DNA of 41,672 nt from Methylophaga sp. (GTDB lineage Bacteria; Pseudomonadota; Gammaproteobacteria; Nitrosococcales; Methylophagaceae): the NCBI GenBank assembly GCA_002733715.2, contig NVWQ02000028.1:1-41672 (forward strand). Reading direction: 5' to 3'. A program made the position numbers and the translations under genes. This document shows positions 28,749-36,655 of this stretch, in pieces (positions within the stretch are counted from its first letter, which is position 1; every line of letters starts with the position of its first letter). The notes under the pieces are model-generated. The model did no database searches. It was given only the letters and a program-made list of their open reading frames with translations, and had not been told where the DNA came from.

Positions 28749-29489
28749 ATGCATACAAAAACACTATTATGTAGCTTATTACTCATTGCTAGCCCTGCAA
28801 TTATGGCAAACCCAATTTACCAGCCTGAATCCGCTAGTAGTTCACATCATGAAGCAACTGCTGGCGGTGTAGGTTTAGTTGCCGGCACCCTTATTGCCGG
28901 TCCATTTGGCGCTATTATTGGTGGCTCTCTAGGTGTTATGGCAGGCAACCAACAAAGTAAAGCTGAAACTATAACAGAGCAACAACATTTTATTGCAAAA
29001 CTTGAGTCCGATATAGATCTTATAACGACCGAATTATCGCAATCAAAATTACACGTTTCTCAATTAGAATCTAACCACCAGCAGCTACAAAATGAATTTA
29101 ATCAGTCACAGCAAACCTATGGCGACGATATTCAGCAATTTATAACTAGTTATCAGTTTGATGTCTATTTTCTAAGCAATAGTGATGCTATTGATTCACA
29201 TGCTCAGCAAGGATTGTTAAAACTAGCTGAGTTATTAAAAAACAACCCTAGTATTGAAGCAAGTATTGAGGCGCATAGTGATTGGCGCGGTAGTAATGAT
29301 AATAATTACAAATTAGCAAGAACTAGACTTGATTCTATTGAAAAACATTTATCTTTGAAAGGGGCAAATAGCTCACAATTATTGACTACAAATTATGGTG
29401 AAAGCAAGAATGTAAATAATGGGTCATGGGGAGAAGAGTTATTTTATGACCGAAGAGTAACAATTACATTAAATTTCTTTGGGGGGTAG
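28749..29489 (+). CDS. pdsO: OmpA-family protein, sortase-system PdsO-like
   Basis: A 246 aa exported protein. The signal peptide is cleaved near ASPAIMA-NP. A Gly-rich hydrophobic segment AGTLIAGPFGAIIGGSLGVMAG (glycine-zipper type) follows, then a coiled coil near residues 80-120. The C-terminal OmpA/MotB-like peptidoglycan-binding domain has the block IEASIEAHSDWRGSNDNNYKLARTR split around residues 175-200. This architecture matches the sortase-associated OmpA-like PdsO proteins. It diverges from pdsR with 195 bases between, which holds no gene. Confidence 0.86.
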   Translation: MHTKTLLCSLLLIASPAIMANPIYQPESASSSHHEATAGGVGLVAGTLIAGPFGAIIGGSLGVMAGNQQSKAETITEQQHFIAKLESDIDLITTELSQSKLHVSQLESNHQQLQNEFNQSQQTYGDDIQQFITSYQFDVYFLSNSDAIDSHAQQGLLKLAELLKNNPSIEASIEAHSDWRGSNDNNYKLARTRLDSIEKHLSLKGANSSQLLTTNYGESKNVNNGSWGEELFYDRRVTITLNFFGG

Positions 29490-29850
29490 CGTTAGTATGA
29501 GTCAGTATTGTTCGATACTGATTTAATATACCAAAGTGAAATGAAGTTGCAGATATTTTAACAAAGCCCGTCATTGATCCTTCGGTTACTACGTTTCCGC
29601 GAAAGCGGGAATCCAACGATAGTAGCTATTTACACTGCCCATGGAGCACCGTATAACCAAGACTCCGGCTAAGCTTGTGCTCAGCTTGACTGGGTAAGCC
29701 TGCCGGAGTGACGGAAGGAATAAGAATGCACACATTGAATGATCACGGGTATATACCCAAGCTACTTGAAGATGGATGATTCAGCATGGTAAAGTATCTT
29801 TGCTATGGAACGCTACCTACAACTTATTTACTCGTTACGGAGCTATAATA
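29490..29850. repeat. Gene-free spacer with composite dispersed repeats
   Basis: No gene is seen in these 361 bases, and at least three repeat fragments are present. One is a CCGTCAT...GTGACGG boundary pair (about 29573-29715) enclosing a hairpin TTTCCGC-GAAA-GCGGGAA. The second is a stem ACTCCGGC (29662-29669) / GCCGGAGT (29702-29709). The third is a terminus TTGAATGATCACGGGTATATA (29735-29755), matching the end of the 166 bp element at 18963-19128. It runs directly into TATACCCAAGCTACTTGAAGATG, itself like a repeat family seen in other gammaproteobacteria. These look like nested small mobile or palindromic elements. Confidence 0.7.
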
Positions 29851-30150
29851 ATGACTGATTATACCTACGATGAAAAGCGTAATTTTGCCAGAATGAGCAT
29901 CGATACGCAGATCGCATATACCGTCAAAGGTTCATCTGATACGACTCATCATGGGACTAGCCATGATCTTAGTGCAACAGGGCTGGCAATGACAACTGAT
30001 TATAAACTTGCAGTGGGCGATGAAATAGAAATTGTGATGAATGCGGCTGATGAGCGCCTTCCACCTTTTGTTGCAGATGGCAATGTACTACGTGTTGTTA
30101 AGAACGATAATAAAACGTTTGATGTTTCAATTTCATTAACCGTTAAATAA
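29851..30150 (+). CDS. PilZ-domain protein (putative c-di-GMP receptor)
   Basis: A single PilZ domain of 99 aa. The c-di-GMP contact motif R-x3-R is in RNFAR near the N-terminus, and the D-x-S-x2-G motif is in DLSATG. The frame is open to 29776, but the ATG at 29851, with GGAG eight to ten bases upstream, is the likely start. The gene stands alone between the repeat-rich spacer and the convergent coq7. It may control motility or envelope polysaccharide, but its partner is unknown. CheV lies nearby. Confidence 0.9.
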   Translation: MTDYTYDEKRNFARMSIDTQIAYTVKGSSDTTHHGTSHDLSATGLAMTTDYKLAVGDEIEIVMNAADERLPPFVADGNVLRVVKNDNKTFDVSISLTVK

Positions 30151-30154
30151 GGTT

Positions 30155-30799
30155 TTAAATCCAATAACTTGATTTGGTCATAACCTTAGACATAAGGCCC
30201 ATAACTAATTTAACAGGTTTTGGAAGTTCTGCCCCTCCCGCTTCCAACGCAATCGTGCCGTGACGAAGTTCATCAATTTTCATTTGTTCTAAGATCGCGC
30301 GGCTTTTATGATCCTGTTCACTCAGAGTGTCTAAATGCTCTTCTAAATGCTGCACAACTTGTTTTTCTGTTTCAGCAACAAAGCCCAAGCTCCATTTATC
30401 ACCTATTTTTCCCGCTACTGCACCGATGGCAAATGAACCGACATACCATAATGGATTTAAAATACTTGTACGACCATCAAGTTCATTAATCCGCTGTTGA
30501 CACCAAACTAAGTGATCATTCTCTTCTATTGCGGCCTGCTCCATTGCATCCCTGACTTGGGGTAACTTAGCCGTTAGTGATTGTCCTTGATATAAGGCTT
30601 GTGCAGACACTTCACCCGCATGGTTTACTCGCATCAATCGTGTTGAATATGTTTGTTCTTTTGGAGATAAACTCTCGGTGCGTATTCCTTCACTCGGGAT
30701 AGGGCGAGCCGTAGTCTCTGGCCGCCCAAATAACGTTTTAATGGCCCTGTCCGCCCCAACAATCAAATTATCTAGCGTGGTTAGTTGATGAATTATCAC
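30155..30799 (-). CDS. coq7: 3-demethoxyubiquinol 3-hydroxylase, Coq7 type
   Basis: Di-iron monooxygenase of ubiquinone biosynthesis. Ligand motifs are visible: Glu in GEVSAQALY, ExxH in EENDHLVW, Glu in ETEKQVV and ExxH in DELRHG, set on a four-helix-bundle pattern over 214 aa. This is the Coq7 solution, as in Pseudomonas and other non-enterics, in place of the flavin enzyme UbiF. It ends 5 bases from the convergent PilZ gene. The cheV terminator lies between this gene and cheV, so coq7 must have its own promoter. Confidence 0.96.
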   Translation of the reverse strand: MIIHQLTTLDNLIVGADRAIKTLFGRPETTARPIPSEGIRTESLSPKEQTYSTRLMRVNHAGEVSAQALYQGQSLTAKLPQVRDAMEQAAIEENDHLVWCQQRINELDGRTSILNPLWYVGSFAIGAVAGKIGDKWSLGFVAETEKQVVQHLEEHLDTLSEQDHKSRAILEQMKIDELRHGTIALEAGGAELPKPVKLVMGLMSKVMTKSSYWI

Positions 30800-30865
30800 A
30801 TTCTGCTCCTGCTAAAATGGCTCTTAAATACAAGTATTCTACCTAATCATAAAAGATGAGGATAT

Positions 30866-30892
30866 AAAAAAGGCCTAATAACGAGGCCTTTC
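30866..30892 (-). terminator. Rho-independent terminator of cheV
   Basis: Read on the minus strand, AAAGGCCT (loop CGTTATT) AGGCCTTTTTT forms a tight GC stem followed by a T run. It lies 32 bases past the cheV stop. Confidence 0.9.
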
Positions 30893-30923
30893 TAATACTT
30901 ACATCAACTAAGTTTTAATAAAT

Positions 30924-31883
30924 TTAGTCAGAATTTGAAGCTTTATCAAAAAACTCTTTTAATGTCTCGGCTAAAACTTTGGGTTGGAATTTGGGTACAT
31001 AAGCATCTGCTCCAACATTTTTACCCATACTCATATTGGCCGCAGCGGTTAAAGATGAGTGCATAATAACCGGCAGTTTTTTCATTCGCGGATCAGCCTT
31101 AATTTTCTGAGTTAATACATAGCCATCCATTTCTGGCATTTCCACATCCGTTAATACAAGCTCAATTTCACTAGTAATATCTTGTCCCTTCTCTTCACAT
31201 TTCTTAGCTATATTATTTAGCATTTTCCATGCTTCAGCGCCGTTTACGGCGCTGCGATGTGCAACCCCCAAATGATCAAGTGCTTTAGTAATCTGAGAAC
31301 GAGCTATCTTAGAATCATCAGCAAATAATATAGAATGCTTGCCTTCTAGCTTATCAATGCCGTCAAAAAGATTACCTTCTTCATAAAAACCACTCGCATC
31401 TGCTAATACTTTCTCAACATCCATAATCATAACTAATCGTTTATCTGCCAATTCAGAAACTGCAGTAACCAAACCACCTAATCGTTTTGACAATAATGGT
31501 GGCGGCGCTTTCACCTGTTCCCAGTTTAATCGTTGAATAGTATCAACAGCATTCACCAAAAATCCTTGTACATGGGTATTATATTCAGTAATCATTAAAA
31601 TTTTAGGTTCATCTTTTGATTTTAATTTACAAAATTTTTGTAAATTAATAATGGGAACCATGTCGTTTCGTAGACTAACAAAGCCTTCTATCCCGTCTGG
31701 CATTTCTGGCGCACTGGTTATTTCAGGAATATTTAATACCTCCCGCACTTTAAAGACATTAATGCCAAAAACTTCATCTCGCCCAGTCTCATCATTTGTG
31801 CCGAGACTAAATAATAAAACCTCCAAATGATTTGTGCCCGCCAATTTCGTACGTTCATCAATGGAATCAATCAGTGTAGCCAT
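30924..31883 (-). CDS. cheV: Chemotaxis protein CheV (CheW domain + receiver)
   Basis: Coupling protein of 319 aa. An N-terminal CheW-like domain of about residues 15-170 contains VREVLNIPEITSAP and GFVSLRNDMVPIINL. The C-terminal receiver (about 185-315) has the acidic pair in FADDSKIA, phospho-acceptor Asp246 in LTDVEMPEMDG and the conserved Lys in YVPKFQP. It links chemoreceptors to the kinase and may dampen signalling by phosphorylation. It is a stand-alone gene with its own terminator, and no other chemotaxis gene is in the window. Confidence 0.95.
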   Translation of the reverse strand: MATLIDSIDERTKLAGTNHLEVLLFSLGTNDETGRDEVFGINVFKVREVLNIPEITSAPEMPDGIEGFVSLRNDMVPIINLQKFCKLKSKDEPKILMITEYNTHVQGFLVNAVDTIQRLNWEQVKAPPPLLSKRLGGLVTAVSELADKRLVMIMDVEKVLADASGFYEEGNLFDGIDKLEGKHSILFADDSKIARSQITKALDHLGVAHRSAVNGAEAWKMLNNIAKKCEEKGQDITSEIELVLTDVEMPEMDGYVLTQKIKADPRMKKLPVIMHSSLTAAANMSMGKNVGADAYVPKFQPKVLAETLKEFFDKASNSD

Positions 31884-32140
31884 GTTAATATTCTCTATAA
31901 TTCGTTAAATTTAATGCGCCTTGCCGCTTTTTCGGCAATTATTGCCAGCTAGCTAATAATCTAGCATTCATTACAGCGTTCTTACATCAAGCACTTTTAC
32001 CGTGCAAAAAGCACGCCGTATTTGCTGATAATCCAGAAAATATTAGGTTTTCGATGATTTAGGTATAGAATGACAACTTATGCCAAATAGAACCGCCGAA
32101 CATTATCTGCGGTTTTCAAAAAATAAAGACAATTATACTC

Positions 32141-34306
32141 ATGACCAAGAAAAAATCTCACGATCCTTATTCTAAACGCGAAGCGGACAAATATGACAAT
32201 CCTATCCCCAGTCGCGAATTTATTTTAGAACTTCTAAAACAAAACAATCGGCCTTTATCACGTCGTAGCATTTCAAAACTGCTTGGTATAAAAGGTGAAG
32301 AACAAACTGAAGCGCTTCGCCGTCGCCTAAGAGCGATGGAACGCGACGGCCAATTATTACGCAACCGTAAGAATGCTTACGGTGTTATCTCTAAGATGAA
32401 TCTCATCACTGGGCGAGTGATGGGCCATTCCGATGGCTATGGCTTCCTTATCCCAGATGAAGGTGGTGATGATTTATTTTTAAATGATCGCGAAATGCGT
32501 GTCGTTTTACATGGCGATAAAGTAGTGGCTAGAGTGACCGGAACAGACCGCCGTGGTCGCAAAGAAGGGGCTATCGTTGAAGTTATCCAGCATGGTAACG
32601 AACGTATTGTGGGTCGGCTTATCGCCGATGCGGGCATGTTTTACTTAGTCCCTAATAATCGTCGCATTAGCCAAGATATTTTAGTTCCGCCTTCTGCGTT
32701 AATGGATGCAAAAGAAGGCCAAATTGTTGAGATAGAAATTACTGAACATCCTAATAAGCATCGCTCTCCTTTAGGTAAAATAGTCAATGTACTAGGTGAC
32801 CACATGGCGCCGGGAATGGAAATTGATATTGCCCTGCGTGCCTTTGACTTACCTCATGTTTGGCCTATTGATGTGTTAAAACAAGCTGAAGGTTATGGTA
32901 AAAACATTCCAGAATCAGCTGTTGAAGGTCGCTTAGACTTACGCGCCCTTCCTCTTGTTACTATTGACGGCGAAGACGCGCGTGACTTTGATGATGCTGT
33001 TTATGCTGAGCAACTTAAATCAGGTTCTTGGAAGCTATGGGTCGCTATTGCTGACGTATCTTCTTATGTCGAATCTAATTCAGCACTGGATAAAGAAGCG
33101 CATCAGCGTGGAACCTCAGTCTATTTTCCGAGCCAAGTTATTCCCATGCTACCCGAGGTGCTATCGAATGGATTATGTTCACTAAACCCTGACGTAGATC
33201 GTCTTTGCATGGTGTGTGAAATGGTGATCAATACCACCGGTGAAATTGAATCTTATCAATTTCATCAAGCCATAATGAATTCAAAGGCACGACTTACATA
33301 TACTGACGTTGCCGCAATGTTAGTTGATAATGACCCAACATTACGCCAAAAATATAACGCCGTTTTACCTGGTTTAGAAACCATGTATGACTTATTCAAA
33401 GTCATGTTAACAACACGGGACCAGCGCGGCGCTATTGATTTCGCCATGACTGAAACGCAATTTATTTTTGATGATAATCGTAAGCTAAAAGCCATTACGC
33501 CACGTGAACGTAATGATGCTCATCGTTTAATTGAAGAATTTATGGTTGCTGCAAATGTGGCTGCCGCTCGTTTTTTGCTTTCACACCAGCTGCCCACTTT
33601 ATTCCGTGTTCACGAAACACCTTCCGAAGAAAAACTTTCGGGATTACGTGATTTCTTAGGTGAATTAGGTTTATCTATAGGCGGCGGTAGCGAACCCACA
33701 CCGGCACATTATGCCGAACTACTTAATAAGGCCAAGAAACGACCTGATGCACACCTTATCCAAACCGTGATGCTACGTAGTTTAAAACAAGCCGTTTATA
33801 GCCCTGATAATGCAGGTCACTTTGGTTTAGCTTTAGATGCTTATGCACATTTCACTTCACCCATCAGACGTTACCCAGATCTATTAGTTCATCGCGCTAT
33901 TCGACATATTATTTCAAAGAACAAGAAGAGCTGGCCTTTGTCACATGAAAACATGCTGCAGTTAGGCGAACATTGCTCAATGACATCACGCCGTGCAGAT
34001 GAAGCAACACGTGATGTAAGTGATTGGTTAAAATGTGAATTTATGCAAGACCGCGTTGGCGAAGTTCATGAGGGCATCATCAGTGGCGTGACAGGTTTTG
34101 GCTTGTTTGTTGAATTAAGTGATATGTATATAGAAGGCCTAGTGCACGTTACCTCTCTCAAAAATGATTATTATCAGTTTGATTCTGGTGCGCACCGTTT
34201 AACCGGTGAAAGATCAGGAAAAGCTTACCGTCTTGGTGATAAAATTCAGGTAAAAGTTGTTCGTGTCGATCTTGATGAAAAGAAAATTGATTTGGAACTG
34301 GTTTAA
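32141..34306 (+). CDS. rnr: Ribonuclease R
   Basis: 3'-5' exoribonuclease of the RNase II/RNB family, acting on structured RNA and in quality control. Domain order is an N-terminal HTH, cold-shock domains from about residue 85, an RNB catalytic domain with DGEDARDFDDAV (Asp276 and following acidic residues), and a C-terminal S1 domain ending at the protein end. Its 721 aa is shorter than E. coli RNase R (813 aa). The difference lies in the missing basic C-terminal tail. The 257-base gap before it has a small hairpin (32091-32096 / 32109-32114) but no clear regulator. Two tRNA genes follow. Confidence 0.96.
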   Translation: MTKKKSHDPYSKREADKYDNPIPSREFILELLKQNNRPLSRRSISKLLGIKGEEQTEALRRRLRAMERDGQLLRNRKNAYGVISKMNLITGRVMGHSDGYGFLIPDEGGDDLFLNDREMRVVLHGDKVVARVTGTDRRGRKEGAIVEVIQHGNERIVGRLIADAGMFYLVPNNRRISQDILVPPSALMDAKEGQIVEIEITEHPNKHRSPLGKIVNVLGDHMAPGMEIDIALRAFDLPHVWPIDVLKQAEGYGKNIPESAVEGRLDLRALPLVTIDGEDARDFDDAVYAEQLKSGSWKLWVAIADVSSYVESNSALDKEAHQRGTSVYFPSQVIPMLPEVLSNGLCSLNPDVDRLCMVCEMVINTTGEIESYQFHQAIMNSKARLTYTDVAAMLVDNDPTLRQKYNAVLPGLETMYDLFKVMLTTRDQRGAIDFAMTETQFIFDDNRKLKAITPRERNDAHRLIEEFMVAANVAAARFLLSHQLPTLFRVHETPSEEKLSGLRDFLGELGLSIGGGSEPTPAHYAELLNKAKKRPDAHLIQTVMLRSLKQAVYSPDNAGHFGLALDAYAHFTSPIRRYPDLLVHRAIRHIISKNKKSWPLSHENMLQLGEHCSMTSRRADEATRDVSDWLKCEFMQDRVGEVHEGIISGVTGFGLFVELSDMYIEGLVHVTSLKNDYYQFDSGAHRLTGERSGKAYRLGDKIQVKVVRVDLDEKKIDLELV

Positions 34307-34330
34307 ATTTAGCTTACTTACCCAAAATGC

Positions 34331-34358
34331 TTGACCTAAAAAATAAAGGACGTAGAAT
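34331..34358 (+). promoter_or_regulatory. Promoter of tRNA-His
   Basis: A -35 box TTGACC (34331-34336), a 16-base spacer and a -10 box TAGAAT (34353-34358) lie 24 bases past the rnr stop and 56 bases ahead of tRNA-His, giving a near-consensus sigma-70 promoter. Confidence 0.7.
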
Positions 34359-34413
34359 ACACAGCTTAACTTTACAGGCACATCTTATTTGGGTCTGTTA
34401 GTGCAAAGACAAT

Positions 34414-34490
34414 GGTGAGTGTAGCTCAGTTGGTAGAGCCCCGGATTGTGATTCCGGTTGTCGTGGGTTCGAGCCCCATCATTCACCCCA
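34414..34490 (+). tRNA. tRNA-His (GTG)
   Basis: The cloverleaf is complete, with the histidine-specific extra G at the -1 position opposite C73 and an encoded CCA end (34488-34490). The anticodon GTG is at 34448-34450 in the loop TTGTGAT between CGGA-type stem arms. The T-loop is GTTCGAG. Confidence 0.96.
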
Positions 34491-34518
34491 TTTCTTTTAA
34501 GATTATATGAGTTTTTCC

Positions 34519-34547
34519 TTGCCTTGCAGCAAGGTCATCCGTATAAT
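34519..34547 (+). promoter_or_regulatory. Promoter of tRNA-Thr
   Basis: A -35 box TTGCCT (34519-34524) and a perfect -10 box TATAAT (34542-34547) at 17-base spacing lie in the 70-base gap between the two tRNA genes. The expected start falls just ahead of the second tRNA, so tRNA-Thr probably has its own promoter. Confidence 0.7.
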
Positions 34548-34560
34548 TTGCGTTCTTCAA

Positions 34561-34636
34561 GCCGGTGTAGCTCAGTTGGTAGAGCATCTGATTTGTAATC
34601 AGAGGGTCGTAAGTTCAAGTCTTATCTCCGGCTCCA
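34561..34636 (+). tRNA. tRNA-Thr (TGT)
   Basis: The 76-base cloverleaf GCCGGTG...CTCCGGC has an encoded CCA and an anticodon loop TTTGTAA with anticodon TGT between TCTGA and TCAGA. The T-arm GTAAG/CTTAT contains one G-T wobble. A rho-independent terminator follows 19 bases later. Confidence 0.95.
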
Positions 34637-34655
34637 ATATATGTAAGAAATCTTG

Positions 34656-34690
34656 AAGCCTTAACTGCTACAACAGTTAGGGCTTTTTTA
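34656..34690 (+). terminator. Terminator after the tRNA genes
   Basis: AGCCTTAACTG (34657-34667) and CAGTTAGGGCT (34673-34683) form an 11-bp stem with one G-T wobble, followed by a run of T residues on the plus strand. Confidence 0.9.
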
Positions 34691-34711
34691 TTGACTAGTT
34701 TTCGGGAATGA

Positions 34712-35506
34712 TCAGTGCACAAATTTCTCAAGTGAACTGTCATTCTCATGAATGAGAACAAGATCACAATCACCGGAAACACCCTCACTCGCTGGGGTCA
34801 GAGATAACTGGTTCTGGCAGCCTTGCCTTAGAACAGCCAGCTGGAAAATTCGGTAGTGGTGCTTGTTGGCAAAAAGCTGAATATCTTTGAAACCAGTTCC
34901 AAAGCGTTGTAAATGCTCCTGAATGTATTCTACCGCGATGATCGGTTTTGCCTGTTCTATAATATTTTCCATCCCCACGAGAACACCAATTTCGGCACCT
35001 TCAACATCGATCTTAATGAATCGGGGACTAATATCAATAAGTTCTTCGTCACCGACCTTAATCTCAACGGTAATAGCAATAGTCCATTCTTCGGAATAGT
35101 GAAGTGGCTTCAGACTTCCCTCACCAGTGTTGATCTTGGGGAAGTAAAGGGTTGTTTCACCTGAATGTTCATGAAGAGCAAAAGGCTTAATCTCAACATT
35201 GGTAATATTATTGATTTTCATATGCCGTTCAAATTTTTCTCGCGGCAGCGGATTGGGTTCAAACGCATATATTTTACCTTTATTACCTGTCTTCGCACGC
35301 GCGGCAAGGGTGAACATGCCAATGTTACCGCCAATATCGACAACAATATCATCAGGTTTAATCACCTCATCGATTAGCAATTGCGTCGGTAAATCATACC
35401 AACGCTTCAGAAAAAATGCCAAACGTTCTGACCAATGGGAAAGGTCTAATTCCATAAGGTAGCCGTGTCGCTTTCCTCTTATTGTTTTTTTTCTGCATCT
35501 TGCCAA
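34712..35506 (-). CDS. FkbM-family methyltransferase, main part (frame-interrupted gene)
   Basis: SAM-dependent O-methyltransferase of the FkbM family, which often modifies surface or secreted glycans. The SAM-binding block VVDIGGNIGMFTLAA, the acidic AFEPNPLPREKF after it, and FIKIDVEGAEIGVLVG are visible. The frame begins at an unconvincing TTG inside what should be the N-terminal domain. The missing N-terminus (about 47 residues) is in another frame at 35479-35625. The two meet at a run of eight A residues (35485-35492 on the minus strand). It sits between the tRNA terminator and the rhamnose-linked regulator, with no partner gene. Treat the complete gene as 34712-35625 with one frame break. 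Confidence 0.85.
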   Translation of the reverse strand: MARCRKKTIRGKRHGYLMELDLSHWSERLAFFLKRWYDLPTQLLIDEVIKPDDIVVDIGGNIGMFTLAARAKTGNKGKIYAFEPNPLPREKFERHMKINNITNVEIKPFALHEHSGETTLYFPKINTGEGSLKPLHYSEEWTIAITVEIKVGDEELIDISPRFIKIDVEGAEIGVLVGMENIIEQAKPIIAVEYIQEHLQRFGTGFKDIQLFANKHHYRIFQLAVLRQGCQNQLSLTPASEGVSGDCDLVLIHENDSSLEKFVH

Positions 35507-35625
35507 AAGCCGTCATTCTCATAGGACCCCACGAAGTATTCGTACACTTTCCCCCACCCCGGTAGCTCATTTTCTATATAAGGGCGCAACATAGAAATGA
35601 TGAATTTTTGCGAAATATTGCTCAT
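35479..35625 (-). pseudogene. 5' part of the FkbM methyltransferase gene, separated by a frame break
   Basis: The ATG at 35625 has an upstream GAGG-type ribosome site. It opens a frame reading MSNISQKFIISMLRPYIENE, then ELPGWGKVYEYFVGSYENDG and FWQDAEKK. This resembles the usual FkbM-family N-terminus (PGWG...Y..FVGSY). It ends at TAA (35479-35481) just past A8. One extra A, or a -1 slip on A-AAA-AAA, joins it exactly to TIRGKRHGYLMELDL of the downstream frame. Sequencing error, phase variation and programmed or transcriptional slippage all remain possible. Confidence 0.8.
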
Positions 35626-35782
35626 ATAATCTCAGCCTCAGGCTAACGAATTTGAAGAAGTTTAGAGTGTACCAATCTTGCCTAAAATTAACTAGGGCTA
35701 ACATATTGGTATACATGGCTTTATACGTATAGAGTTAGTGGATGTATCCAATCTAGTTTTTTGCAGATGTGCTAAATTGTAA

Positions 35783-36643
35783 TCAAAGATGCAATCTAGC
35801 CACCACCTCATTGCCAGTACCTTTGTATTCTAGCTCATCGAAACTGAGCTTATTTGAAATAGCAATCCCTCGGCCATGGGGATCCATTAATCTGGTCGGA
35901 TCGAACTCCATATATTTTTCCCAATCAAATCCTGCGCCTTGATCTTTTACAGTAACTGTAATCATGGTCTCTAGTAACTGAAAGTGTACGGTCACGCACC
36001 TGTCTTTGTATTCAGACAAATTCAATCTTCGTTGTATTTCTTGGCTAAGCGTTCCCTGCACAGTAAATGCTGTTTTTTCAGCATAATCAATCGCTAAATT
36101 ACCATGTTCTACAGCATTAACCATTAACTCCGTCAATCCGGTAATAACTTTATGTGGTTCTGGATAATTTTCACTCAATAACGACGCTAATGCATGTGCC
36201 TGATGAATTGTTTTAAGTTCAAATGTTGCCTTAGTCATTAACCCTAAACCAATTCTATTTTTAACTCTGTGTTTATAACTAAACTGGTGTCTAACCGCAG
36301 AATCTACAACCGTTATTAAAAGTGCTTTATCCAAAGGTTTGCTGATGTAATATTGCGCTCCAGCATCACTATTCTCACCGCCCTCTGTTTGCAAAATAAC
36401 AGTGCAATGTAGTTCATCATGTTGCATTATTTTTTTTGTGAGTTCTACACCATCCATTTCAGGCATCACTTTATCTAATAAAACCACATCAAATTTATCA
36501 GGGTCATTAGTTAATAATTCCCAAGCAGCAATACCACTATCAGCCATGCTTAGTTGGTAATTTTGACCATCTAGTATGTCAACGATCAGATCGACATTGC
36601 TTGATTCATCATCAACAATCAATATTTGTGATTTTATATCCAT
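35783..36643 (-). CDS. Receiver domain fused to RsbW-like HATPase
   Basis: A 286 aa regulator. The N-terminal receiver has acidic Asp11/Asp12, phospho-acceptor Asp57 in LLDKVMPEMDG, Thr86 and Lys102 in ISKPLD. The C-terminal half is a HATPase_c_2 fold with N-box ELMVNAVEHGN, G1-like VKDQGAGFDW and a GRGIAI motif. It lacks a HisKA domain, so it resembles anti-sigma or serine-kinase switches rather than a classical histidine kinase. It lies 12 bases after pmm and is the last gene of the nucleotide-sugar operon. The partner sigma factor, STAS antagonist or phosphatase is not in the window. Confidence 0.9.
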   Translation of the reverse strand: MDIKSQILIVDDESSNVDLIVDILDGQNYQLSMADSGIAAWELLTNDPDKFDVVLLDKVMPEMDGVELTKKIMQHDELHCTVILQTEGGENSDAGAQYYISKPLDKALLITVVDSAVRHQFSYKHRVKNRIGLGLMTKATFELKTIHQAHALASLLSENYPEPHKVITGLTELMVNAVEHGNLAIDYAEKTAFTVQGTLSQEIQRRLNLSEYKDRCVTVHFQLLETMITVTVKDQGAGFDWEKYMEFDPTRLMDPHGRGIAISNKLSFDELEYKGTGNEVVARLHL

Positions 36644-36655
36644 TCAAAAACCTTA

